Shown here in pieces: positions 11,624 through 22,485 of a stretch of 64,000 nt of DNA. Source of the DNA: Phytopythium helicoides (lineage: Eukaryota; Oomycota; Peronosporomycetes; Pythiales; Pythiaceae); contig JANFNE010000004.1 of NCBI GenBank assembly GCA_024867545.1, positions 1,798,001-1,862,000 on the forward strand. The letters are read 5' to 3'. Below the pieces are notes generated by a model that saw only the letters and a program-made list of their open reading frames with translations, had not been told where the DNA came from and ran no database searches. A program made the translations under genes and the position numbers. The number at the start of each line of letters is the position of its first letter. Positions within the stretch are counted from its first letter, which is position 1.

Positions 11624-12528
11624 TTTCGCTCGAGAGGAGGGGAAGACTTTGGGTTTGGCGGCCGAGTCTTGCGAGTCGCGCCGTAGAAGCCGCCTCCGAC
11701 AGCCACTGGTGACCAGTGGCTCGCCCAATTCAAAACCCTCTCCAAGTCGATTGAGTCAGGGGAAATCGTGTTTCCAGGGGGAAGGGAGTGACTTGGTGTT
11801 TGTATGCTGCTGGCAGGTGGCGAGGCAATTCTTTTGACGATTCACTGCAATTCGTTGCGATTCCTTTTCGACTCGTGACTGTGGTTGACGCCGGCGTCCA
11901 TGCAACCCTGGACATGGAGAGCTGAACACGGAGCTGAATACGGGGCTGAACATGGAACAAGCGACGGAGTAGAAGGAGGCAAATGACAACGCTAGCAAAG
12001 CGAAGAATCTGCCTCGAAGAAGGTGCGAAGCGAAGGTAGAGTGTGTCATTACTTTTTCTTTCTCTCAGCAGCTGGCTAGATTTCTCTTCTCATGCCGATG
12101 CAAAAGATCCTCCATGAAAACCCTCAAGTCGACTTTCTCGATGCAGAGGCCTCCATATCAAGTCGCATTTGGTAAATCCCTCAGTGTTTGTTTCGATGCC
12201 GGTTCTCATTCACCGCATTGAATGGATCTCGAAATTAACCTACCAAGCGCTCGATGGAGCAATGCTGTGCTTCGAGTGCGCAAGTTGCTGCAAACTCTTC
12301 ACGTCTTTCCCCCAACCAAACGGGGTCATTCGCATCTGCTGCCCTCAGCATTGCTTCCAGCCCGTCGTTCATGCCAAGTCCCCCCAGCACCAAGTGCACC
12401 TGGTTGCAGTGCTCTTCAAGGTCAGCTCCCAAAATGTAAATTACACAACCCTCGGGTTGAATGTCGCACGAACGTCAAGGGGAAGAATCCATACAGAAGC
12501 GCAAGTTCGTCGCTCGGTCGAGAAAGGC
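11624..12528. other. Divergent intergenic region eL29 / FKBP15-like
   Basis: About 900 bp holding the promoters of two divergent genes. Open frames here (for example on the plus strand from 12222) have no family features. A degenerate GGAGCTGAAC-type repeat occurs around 11915-11955 (GAGCTGAACACGGAGCTGAATACGGGGCTGAAC). Confidence 0.35.
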
Positions 12529-15500
12529 ATGGCGGCGTCGGACCCCAAGGCGCGGCTCGCGGGCATCTTCCAGAATGCGTCGGGCGCCTCGGGCGAGGGC
12601 AACGATGCGCTGCGGTACGTGGCGCCGCGCGAGCCCTCGCGCCAGCAGCAGCAGCAACAGCAGCAGCAGCAGTCGGCAACTGCAACTTCGTCGGCGCCGG
12701 CCGCGGCCATTGTGCACTCGGTGATGGTGTCGCTGTACCAGTACGACGCAGCGACGCGCAAGTACGTGCAGCAAGGGTGGCAAGGGCACGGCCGTGGGCT
12801 GCGTGGTCGTGGGCGCCGGCACGGCGTACAATGTGCTCTTCTACAACGCCAGCAAGCAGCACCTGTGCGTGGTGCCGGCCAAGTTTGGCGGCTTCTTCCG
12901 CCCCACGCTGCAGGCCAAGCACTACCTCAACTTCTACGACGACAAGGGCGTCAACTGGTCCGTCAAGTTTGCTGGGGATGAACAGGTCGCAGAGTTCATG
13001 CGCCAGCTCTTCCTCGCCAAGATCCACGTCGAGATCTGGGGCGACGACAAGACGGTCACCAAGACTTCGCCCAACGCGCTCATCAAGGAGGACCTGCTCT
13101 ACGTCAAGGACGACGTCCCGCAGGTCAGCAATGGAGACACGGTCGCCGTGAGCTTCAGCTGCTGGCGCGTCGTCGGCAACGCGTCGAGCTCGCCCAACGA
13201 CTTTGTCACCAAGTACCCGCCGTTCGAGAAAGCCACCGACAGCGATCTTCGCAAGATCCGGCTGGGCGATGGCAACGAGCGCATCAAGGCGCTCGAGGAG
13301 GGGATTGTTGGCATGAGGAAGGGAGGCCGGCGCGTGATCCTGGCTCCGCCGGGGAAGACGAACGGGCAGGACTGGTACCTCATCGACGTTCAGCTCGTGA
13401 AGACCAAGTCTGCAGCGAGCCAGCGCAAATCGGTCCCTGCGGTTAACACTGCTGCGGTGGCTGCTCCTGCACCGACAACTCAGGAAGCTCCGCAGCAGAC
13501 AAAGTCGTCTCGACGCCGCTCGAGTCCTTCGTCAGCCCCATCGTCATCCTCCCGAGCTTCTATGGCAGCAAATGTAAACGCAAGCGAAGCCAACGGCAGG
13601 ACAAGCGGGGATATTGTCCCGTATGATGAAGATAGCGCTGCTCGGGACGAGCTGGAGCTCAAGGAGCTGCGGATGCTCCAGCGCGAGAAGCAGCTGGAGA
13701 TTCAGGCGAAAGCTCTCGAGCGCGCTCGTCTTAGCGCCGCTGCAGGGCTCAACACCTCTGCCTTCGATGCTTTTCAGGGCGGCTTGGGCCAGCAACCCGG
13801 ATTTTCCCCGTACGGGTCTGCTTTGGGCGGCTCCATCTTTGGTGGCACTCCGATTCAAAACCCTTTGATTTCGGCATCTGGCCGTCCGATCGACACACAA
13901 CTTGCGGAGCTGAATGCAAAGATGGATTATCTGATCCGAATGTCGCCTGGACCAAACAACAACAGTTCTTCGTTGAACGGTGTCCCTATTGGTGGTGTGA
14001 CCGACGTGTCTGCGGTCATTCGCGGGGTCGAGCGCCTCGCTTCTGAAAACGAGCGCTTGCTGCTCCAGATCAACTCACAAAACCAACAGTATACGTCATA
14101 CGAAAAGCGCATTGAGGAACTGCTGAAGCAAAACCAGCGACTGCAGGAGGATAAGCGCCAACTGGACGAGAAGTACCAGTCTGTCGCGAGCTCCCAGCTC
14201 AACATCACATCAGAGATTGCGAGTCTGACAAGTGCTCGTGACGCTGCCATCACCCAAACGAACCGTCCTGCACGCTGAATATCAAAAATTGCTCAAGCGT
14301 TTTATCAGAAGGAGCAACTGTCAAGTACGTGCAAAATTGCTTCGCTTGGTACACTTGTCTGCATTCTCACTTGTGCTCGCTTGCATTTCCAACAGATGAG
14401 ACGGAGGAGCAGCGGAATGCGCTCAACTTCGAGCGTGACGCTCGTGTTCGTCTCGAGAAGGAGCTGAAAAAGGAGACTCAGACGCGCGCGCTCGTGGAGC
14501 AAGAGCTGCAGTTGTCCAAAAAGCAGTATGACGTGTACATGAAGCTGAAGGACTCGGAGCTTCAGAACCAGAAGAGCACACTGGACAAGCAGATCCTCGC
14601 GATCAAAACGCAGGAGCAACGAGCTGCGGATGAGCGTGTTCGTCAGGCGATATCGGACTACGAGCAGCAGGTTGGACAGCAGCAGGAAGAGCTCCGGGCA
14701 CAGATCCAGAAGCAAGAAAAGGATGCGCAACTGCAAGTGGCGAAGCTGACCCAAACCGTGACTCAGCTGCAGACGGAAAGAGCAAACTTGGTATCGCAGC
14801 TCGAGCAAGCGACTCAGCTTGTTGGCGACCTCGAGGCTCAAGTCGACAGTGCCAATTCTGCAGCAGCGGCTGCAGCAGCCTCTACTGGTGCCACTGAAGA
14901 TAATTTGTCGGCGGCCGGTCTTGCCGAAGAAGAGAAGCGCATCTATGTCGAGCAGATCGAGTTGCTCCAACAGCAGGTTAAGGAGCTCGAGCAGGAGAAG
15001 TTCGTCAAGGTGCAAGAGGACATGGACGCCGGTCGTCTTGCGTCGCCGAAGGCTAGCGCCATTCCGTACGGTATGTTTGGCGCGACTGAGGAGGAGGTCC
15101 TGGCAGCTCGAGAGAAAGAGGTGGAAGAGAAGAACACTGCTGCCGAGCGCACGCTCGCGATGGCGGAAGCAGGTCAAGCGGGAAGCTGAAGAGCTTGTTG
15201 CCAAGAGTCAGAACAACGCGGGTGGTGTGTCGGACGAGGAGCGCTCAGCGCGGTTGGTGGGACTGTTCAAGGAGTCGGTGAACGAGATGTTCTTCCGTTT
15301 CCAGGACTTTTTCGAGGAGGAGCAGGCTATTGACGGCAAGCAAGTGCTCACTGTGATCCGCAAGGTGCTCAAACAAAGCACGAAGGAGGTGATTCAGCGG
15401 CTGGAAGAGCCTGCCGCCGACGCTGAAGCGGAAGTTGTAGAGACGATTCCCGAAACTGCGGCGGTGGAGGTTGCGAAGCAGACGGTCGAAGAGGACGAGA

Positions 15501-15770
15501 AAGAAGACCCAGGCAATGAAAGCGATGGGCCTCCTGCGCCACCGCCAAATCCAAACCCGGAGACGGTGGCCTCCTCCCCGTCAGGTCGTGATTGACGACG
15601 CTCACCTCGCATCGGTAGTGGAAGCTGCACCGACCCCTTCACCCGTCGTGGTGCAGGCTGCGCCAGCACTGAAGACCCCCCAGTACCCGTCAAGCGACGA
15701 GGACGAGGATGAGAGCGAGGACGAATTCAACACCTTGAATTTGATCACCAACCTCCATCACGCGCGTTGA
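12529..15770 (+). CDS. FKBP15: FKBP15/WAFL-like protein: WH1 domain, FKBP-type domain, long coiled coil
   Basis: A protein of about 1055 residues with the architecture of FKBP15 (WAFL), an endosome- and actin-linked protein. After a short leader and a ten-glutamine run comes a WH1/EVH1-like domain (about 12710-13040; FYNASKQHLCVVPAKFGGFF). An FKBP-type domain follows at about 13110-13400, with GDTVAVSFSCWRVVG, EEGIVGMRKGGRRVILAPP and WYLIDVQLV. Then come a Ser/Ala-rich linker, long heptad coiled coils (13640-15170), and an acidic DEDEDESEDEFNTL tail. A 71-bp intron, 14325-14395, is phase 1. Five single-base indels (about 12778, 14263, 14300, 15168 and 15583) interrupt the frame; correcting them gives one continuous product. 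Catalytic activity of the FKBP domain is uncertain. Confidence 0.83.
12643..12671. repeat. CAG/CAA repeat (polyglutamine) in the FKBP15-like gene
   Basis: Ten consecutive CAG or CAA codons, which would give a polyglutamine run between the leader and the WH1 domain. Confidence 0.9.
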
Positions 15771-15880
15771 CGATCGAAGGCAATCGCGCCGTGCCCCCTC
15801 CCTATTTCTTTTGTGCGCTGTAGACCTGTCTGGCTGTGCCTCGAGGCCATTTCAAGTAACGAGCCCACTCAATGCCGGCA

Positions 15881-15895
15881 CCACCACCACCACCA

Positions 15896-15926
<31 letters not shown>

Positions 15927-15927
15927 T
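15881..15927. repeat. Compound trinucleotide microsatellite (CAC)n(ATC)n
   Basis: Five to six CAC units run straight into about ten ATC units in the short convergent gap between the FKBP15-like and clathrin light chain genes. Likely polymorphic in length. Confidence 0.9.
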
Positions 15928-15984
15928 CCATGTTGCTCGGTGGCGTTTAACCCCTCGCTCCTTCACGTGTAGGTGCTGGTCGAT

Positions 15985-16828
15985 CTAGTGCGCCGCGACC
16001 TCCCGCGTCTTGTCGAGCGGCTCAGCCTTGAGCTGCACAAAGAGCTGCCGCATCCGCGAGATGTCCTCCTCGTCCTCGGCGGGATTCTTGGCGGCCGCCT
16101 TGGCGACCGGCTCGGGCTCCTTCTTGTCCTTCTTGGAGTTGAGCGCGGCGAGCTTCTGCTTGCGGTTGGCCTCGAGGTCGACGAGCGTGACGACGCGCTC
16201 CCAGGGGTTCTCGCTCTGCAGGTCGGCCGCGAGCTTCTCGAGCGCCGCCTGCTCGCGCACGCGGTTGGCCTGCTGCTTGGACTCCTTGAGGCGCGCGCGT
16301 TCGGCGAGGAACTGCGCCATGTCCTGCTCGGCCTTGGCCTTGCACTCGACCGCCACCTTCTCCTGCTCGACGGCCTTGTCCGCGATCTTCTGCTCAAACT
16401 CGCGCATGAACTTGCTGCATTTTTCCCCGTCAGCCTCCTTCCCTCTCCTCTCTCTCTCACACTCTCACATCCACGTACGTCAGCTCGTTCTCCTCCTCAA
16501 CCGTCCGGGATGCCGCCGAACGCCTGCTCGCCCGCGGGGGCCTCGTACGCCGCGAACTGCTGCTCCACGGGCGCCTCGTAGCCGCCAAAGTCCTGCGCGG
16601 GCGCCTCGTAGCCGCCAAAGTCCTGCGCGGGCTGCTCGGCCGCGCCAAAGTCGCCCGTCGCCTCCACCTCATAGAAGCTGCCGCCACTCGTCAGTCCTGC
16701 GCGCGCGCTAATCCACGACCCGCAGAGCGCACGCACTCGCCGTTCATGGCCGCGTCGGCCGGCGCCTGGAAGCTGCCGAGGTCCGTCGCCTCGCCGCTGT
16801 TGTCTCCGAACGGGTCCATGTCGCTCAT
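15985..16828 (-). CDS. CLTA: Clathrin light chain
   Basis: Clathrin light chain of about 242 residues; it binds the heavy-chain hub and regulates coat assembly. Exon 1 (16828-16737) encodes MSDMDPFGDNSGEATDLGSF. Exon 2 (16686-16479) holds two near-identical DFGGYEAP repeats and ends TVEEENELT. Exon 3 (16414-15985) carries the heavy-chain-binding helix beginning KFMREFEQKIADKA and the family segment NPWERVVTLVDLEANRKQK. Both introns (16687-16736 and 16415-16478) are 50-64 bp and GT-AG. One extra base near 16505 breaks the frame just before the second intron. Total coding length is a multiple of three only after removing it, which supports an error. Confidence 0.93.
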
Positions 16829-17789
16829 CTGCTGCTGCACTCGCGCTCAAGATCGCTGTGCCGCGTGGCCGCTTCTTCCCCCTCGCCGATCTTGCGGTTT
16901 GTATGTGCGGGGGTTTCGCAGGAATGTATGGGGAGTTGTATGCCATACGAAAACCGAGAGGGAGCGTGGAAAAGGAGAGGCGATTGGATGAAAAAGGGGA
17001 TTCGGACAAAGGCACCAGTTGATGGAAAAAAAAGTTGGCAGACGACAAAAAAAGTCTGCTTTCATGGCTGGGGAATCTAATCAGCAACGTGGATGAGAAA
17101 TTGACGCAGGACTTTGCGTAACTAACTCCCCTCACGAGCAACTTGGTGCTCATCGACATTTTCCCCCACGTGCATCTTCAGATACTGTTGACTGTATAAA
17201 TGAACCGAACCTTCTACAACCTTTTGCTCACAATCCAAAGTACATCAACTCTTCATTGAGCGAGAGCTCGTATTATAGTTTGTAGATGCACACGAGTTTG
17301 CTCAATGCGCCAAAATGGAACACTCAGTGTAATGCATGTGTCAATGTCAAGGTCGAGACGACTTTTGTGTATTCCCGAGTTCCAACTTTTTCCACGAATT
17401 TGAAACTGAAACCGCATCATTCTCCTTGCCGAGACGCCAGGAAGATGGTTATGCGGAAATTTCACCGTTTTTCGATTTCCAGTGAGGCCGTCCAACAATG
17501 AACTCCGTGGGAGTTCACCTCAAGGGTGCCCGGAACCGTCGCCAGAAGCCACCAGTTATGGTAGCACAAGTGGCTGGTTCGGATAGCTTTTGAGAAGTGC
17601 TGCCAAACATGGTATTCGGGATGCTACATGAAGTTTTGCTTATGGTTTGTTTGCCATCTATCACGAATCGATGACCAGAACGTCATATTGCAGAGATCCG
17701 TAGATACCAGTTCGATTTGGAGGATATTAGCACACTATAGCATAACGAGCCTGATGCTTTCCAACTAAACTTGACCTTATCGCCCACAT
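16829..17789. other. Intergenic region between clathrin light chain and P450
   Basis: About 960 bp with no supported gene. A short hairpin lies at 17499-17517, with 8-bp arms (TGAACTCC / GGAGTTCA) and a 3-base loop. A TATAAAT element at about 17196 and A/T-rich runs (17030-17060) are seen. Confidence 0.4.
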
Positions 17790-19511
17790 CTACGAGAATG
17801 CAGCCGTCGTTGCGATCGATGTGTCTGCACGTCTTGTCAGCTGCAGAGGCAATCCGTTGGCCATGAACAGCCCCGACTTGAGCACATAGCCGCGTTCTTC
17901 CTCCTCACCAGGCGCGATTTGCACGTGGTGTTCCCGCAGAAGCACGGCAATGAATGTCTTGGCTTCCAGCACTGCCATGTTCATGCCGAGACAGATGCGG
18001 GGGCCAGCCTGAAATGCTGGGAACTCAAACGCACTCGGACGGTTTGCCATCTCGAGCCACCGTTCGGGGCGGTACACTAGTGGGTCGTCGCCCCAAAGTG
18101 CACTGTGCCGGCCCATGAACCATGGGCTGTACACAATATCGACGCCAGCAGGCACAAATGTTCCGTCGGGAAGGTAGTCATCCTTCACGGCGTGCTTCAC
18201 GTTGTATGGTAGCGCTGGAAACAGCCGAACAGCTTCAAACACTGCGGCCTCGAGGTACTTGAGCTGCTTTACTGCCTCGTACGTTATGCCCGATGCGCCC
18301 AATATTGACGTGTCTGCATCCTTGAGTACGTCATTTAGCTCATCGACTATCTTCTGTTGGACTCGAGGATGACGCGCAATCGCGTAAAACGCATATGTGA
18401 TGCATTCCGCTGTGGTGTCGCGACCAGCGAAGATGAATGTGAGTATGATGGAACGCAGTGTCGGTACATCAAGCAGCTGCGCCGACTCGGTGTCCTCTCT
18501 TGCGCGCTTGATGAACAGCGACAGGATATCGAATCTGCCAGCGAGAGCTTCTGACGACTCGTGCAGTCTGCGAGTCAGAATTCGGTCTGCAACAGCTCGG
18601 ATCTCCGTCGTGTGGCGCTTCAATGCATACTCGCTTGGCATGGCCCATCCGAGGATCTTGTAGTGCTGTTTGACAAATAGCCGTGACGCACAGTGCTCGT
18701 TCACATAGGCCATGTGCGCGGCAAATTCATCAGGGTCAACAACGTCTTCAATTGGGATCCCGAAGGCTACATCGAAGATGGAGCGCAGCGTGAATTGTGC
18801 GCTCACTTCTTGCATATCGCACACACCTCGACTACCAATTGTGTGAGCGATTGATGTGGCGTAGTGGACAAACACTTCCTCCGAGAACTCCTTGAAGTTC
18901 TTGGTTGTGAACACTCGCGCTGCAATTTTGCGCTGTAGGCGCCACTTGGCTCCACCATCAGTCGTAAGTGCATGATGGTTCATGGCGAAGAACGAATGCT
19001 CAAACACTTCCTGAAATGCATCAATGAAGCCTTGCGGCTTGACGTAATTGTCAAAGTTGGTTGACAAGACGTGCTGCACGTCTGCGGGGTCTGTGATCTA
19101 CAGTGAAACAAAGTCAATTGGCTCAGCAAGCATGTTGGCTGGATATAATGATCACATGTTGAGACGCACATAGATCGCGCCATCGAAGAAGAGGTGCCAA
19201 GGCATTTTCATTCGTCCGCCGTGCTCGAGCAGTTTCTCCTCCTGTATTCCACCCCATGTCACTCTCATGGTTTGAAGGTAAAGTAACACAGCAAACCAAC
19301 GAACCAAAAAGTCGTAGATGCGATCACGATTGCGAGCAAACGATGGTATGTTGCCGAGTAAGAAGACACCTCGCGGGCCTGAAAGTGGCGCAAGTCCACG
19401 CGCAATTCGTAGCTTTCGCTGGAGTGCGTAACCAACCCGAAAGAGCAGTGACACTCCCAGCACAGTAAACGCTGCAGCTATACACGATGAAAGAGAGATT
19501 GGAGAAAGCAT
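17790..19511 (-). CDS. Cytochrome P450 (CYP86/CYP52-like clan, ER-anchored)
   Basis: Microsomal P450 of about 528 residues. The ATG at 19511 opens into a hydrophobic ER anchor (SSCIAAAFTVLGVSLLF). Motifs seen: I-helix FAGRDTTAE, K-helix EAVR in FEAVRLFPALP, YRPERW, and the haem loop FPAFQAGPRICLG with its cysteine. The spacing suits fatty-acid omega-hydroxylase-like families, but substrate is unknown. I infer three exons: 19511-19305, 19241-19170 and 19097-17790. The intron 19098-19169 is clear. The other, 19242-19304, is exactly 63 nt and stop-free, so it reads through in frame. Removing it turns an odd insertion into the normal RIYDFLEEKLLEHGGRMKM, so I treat it as intronic. Confidence 0.9.
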
Positions 19512-20088
19512 CGATGTAATGGCGATTGGTGGCTCTTGTGCTTGGCAGCTAGATGCGAGGAAAATGAGGAATGGCTGCAAGTTGGAGCTACCTGGAAGCG
19601 ATCCGAACACCGATCCCGCTCTAGTAGAGCGGGATCAATGCTTGATGCAGAAAATCAGACACGACTTCAACGGCTCACATTGAAGCAATTTCTTCTACGC
19701 TACTTCCACAGATCCGCAGTTACCGTTTCCGTTTCACAGATCATTTTTGTGATTGTTTCTTTGTTCGAAAGATCGGTCAAGGATGCATTGAATCGAAAAT
19801 CGAACAGTGGCGACGACTCATGAGCTCCATCCATGGTTTTGACAGATGCAGCAATGCGTATGGCTGAACAAAAAAAAAAAAAAAAATAAAGCTGTACAAA
19901 GTATATGCATACTTTCAAAGATCGATTGAGGTGAGTATTGAGGCGAGTGGAATTTCACAAATCCGAGCTTTTGACATTCCTAAGACGAAAAAAAAAGGCT
20001 AACTAAGATGACAAGTACATCTAGAAAAGTAGACTTATCGATTGTGCACCAACGACTCACCTCAGACGTATGGATCCAAGTTGTCTCT
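19512..20088. other. Intergenic region with perfect 11-bp hairpin
   Basis: Upstream of the P450. At 19612-19636 there is a perfect inverted repeat with 11-bp arms (GATCCCGCTCT / AGAGCGGGATC) and a 3-base loop. An uninterrupted A run of about 18 lies near 19868. No gene is seen. Confidence 0.5.
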
Positions 20089-21996
20089 TCAAATGTAGAG
20101 CTTCACACGCTTGAAGTACTCCGTCTCATCTCGAACCACGGGACGCAAATCAACCCTCCCACGAAGCCCATCGATGTACACGAATTCGAGCTCTGGAACG
20201 TCGACACCGGTATCGTTCAGAATCTTGCACTTGTGGTTGCGATGATCGAGGTTGCGAATGCTTGGAAGAGAAACGCCGTAGTCATCCAGTAGCGTTGTGC
20301 AATCCGCAGTATCAGGAAGAGTGAGGCTCGAGAGGTAAGGAAGTCCTCGTAGGCATGACACATCTTTAACACGGGTGCCCTCCAAAGTCAATTCGCGCAG
20401 GTTGCGTAGGTTTCTGAGGGGCGTGATATCTTCAACTGGGGATTCCCACAGCACTAGCTTCTCCAAGTGTGTCAAATTAGATAGCACCGAGATGTCAATG
20501 ATTGTCTGTCGAATCATGTTGAGATAGCGAAGATTGACGAGATTTTCCAAGAAATTGTAATTCTTGGGTCGACAAGTGTTGGACACTGCCAGCTTTGCAA
20601 GGTTGTGTAACTCTGCAATGGGAGCGTAGTCAACGAGGTGGATCGATGGGTAGGACGGGGCGACCAGCCTCCATCGCGACTTTTGCCGTCTCGAGCTCTA
20701 CCAAAATGAGGTCGTCGAGTTTCTTCAAATTGGACAGACCGAGGCGAGCCAAGTCAAAGCACCCTTTGAGTCTCAGAATCTCGACGTTTGGACAGATCAA
20801 GTCCACTGGAATCGACATGTCTTGTGCCATGAGTGTTTCTTTTGAGTGAGACGAAATCGACAATGAGCGAACTTGAGGGAGCGGGTGGTCGGAAGATAGA
20901 GCTACCGGCGACGATAACTCTCGCAAATTCGGAAGCGATGCCAAGACACTGGCAGGCACTGGGGTCCGTGGAGACGACCGGGGCCAGCTGGTCGAGCGTC
21001 TCGAGCTTCTTCATGTTAGCAATCGGACTCCAGTCTGTCCCTGGTCCACCCTTGATTCTCAAGACCTTCAGCTCCGTCAGTGAAGCAAGAGGAGACAAAT
21101 CATCATAATCTTCTTCACCCAGTTCGAGGCTCTTCAGATTCACGAGTGACGCCAAGGGGGCGAGGCCGACGTCTTCAAGGAGTGGTGTTTCCACGATTCC
21201 TAGTTGCTGCAAGTTCACGAGCGACGCGAAAAAAGTCGGTAATCTCTTCAGGTTCAGGCCTCCAGCCAGACAAGCTAGCTTCAGACGCTTCCAGGAACTT
21301 GAGCGTGGCTGCTGAAGCCTGGAGTGGTCTCAAATCGGTGATGTGGCAGCCCGTGACGTTTAGATTCTCCAGCTTTTTGAGGTGCCCAAGGGGGGCGAGG
21401 TCACCATCAAACCCCTCGAGGTTGAGCTCAGTGAGTTCAGGAAGCTTTTCGAGGAATGACAGATCCTTGACGCCACCTTTCTCGCTCGAGAACCCAACAG
21501 CAAGACTCCTCAGCTCTTGAAGCGACTCTAGAGCGTGGATGTTGTCCAGATTGATGTCTTCAGGGAGTCGCAGCGACTTGAGGTTGGGAAAGGCTACCAA
21601 CGTCGCCATATCGCTGATATTGGACTGCCCCAAGTCTAGAGCGGTGATCTGGGCCGCCGGGAAGTGCCAGTGGATCAGCGTGATTTTATATTTCGACTTC
21701 ATTGTGACTTTGCAGAGCGCCGGGAAATGACGCAGCAGCGGCTGCTGCCACTCGCAGCGCTTCAGCACGACCGACGTGACGTCGTTCTTCATGGTGAAGT
21801 CCCGAAGCACTCGGTGCGCTAGCCAGCGAGTCGGTGGGATCGTCCAGCTGCTCGTCGCGAAAACTTCGCGGCGGAACGAGCTGTGGACCATCGCGCGGTT
21901 GAGCGCCAGCAGCCTAAGCCGCTCGTCATGCGTCAGGAAGGGCACGAGGAGGCGCCCCACGGCCTCCTGCGCCTCCAGTAGGTCCGTCAGCAGCAT
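20089..21996 (-). CDS. LRR protein, family member A (SDS22/internalin-style repeats)
   Basis: Member of the LRR family that recurs five times in this window; about 634 residues once frames are joined. The ATG at 21996 starts the shared N-terminal module (MLLTDLLEAQEAVGRLL, then WTIPPTRWLAHRVLRDFTM and WQQPLLRHFPAL). It resembles an F-box-like helical module but I cannot confirm that. Repeats of the form I-x-D-x-x-P-L-x-x-L-x-x-L-x-x-L-x-L follow to near the end, for example VEDITPLRNLRNLRELTLEG. The C-terminus ETEYFKRVKLYI matches its paralogues. No signal peptide or membrane span, so probably intracellular. Three one-base shifts (about 21228 in a run of six T, 20957 and 20637) break it. Function unknown; protein-protein recognition is inferred. 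Confidence 0.75.
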
Positions 21997-22485
21997 GAGG
22001 TCGCCGTCGCTGGTCACTGAGATTTTGAAATGTGCGCGGAGTGGTTTGATCGAGTAGAAGCGACTCGAGTGCGAGCTAATTTTGTGGATGTGGGACTATA
22101 TTCGCAGGACGAAGCATTTCAAATTTCATACTGAACTGCCAAAAAGGACCAGACGTTCCTGACGTGAACACTCGTTCTTTCATCAGGAGCACGGCTTCGT
22201 AGTACCAGCAGACTAGCATTAGTCCCGCACGTTACTTTAAGACCGATGTGAGAGAAACTGTCGAGTCGAAGGATTTACCACTGCAGGTGTACGTTGATCA
22301 TTAGATGTTCATTCTTATGTGGCTCGCTCCTGACGTCATACCACCGCATCAACGCCACGGAAAAATGTAGTCCACGGCAGATCATACAAACGATTCTCTA
22401 TTCGTGATGACCTACATCGAGATGTATTCTATGATTGTGGCTAGTTATCACATGATATCGTTCTCTTCATGAATCTATTCCGAAC
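21997..22485. other. Intergenic region between LRR-A and the zinc-finger gene
   Basis: About 490 bp, relatively AT-rich and without a supported gene. It is the 5' side of LRR-A and the 3' side of the zinc-finger gene. Confidence 0.35.

Noticed and set aside
15881..15927. CRISPR-like or satellite array
   Set aside because: It is a simple CAC/ATC microsatellite without spacers. No CRISPR arrays were seen anywhere in the window.
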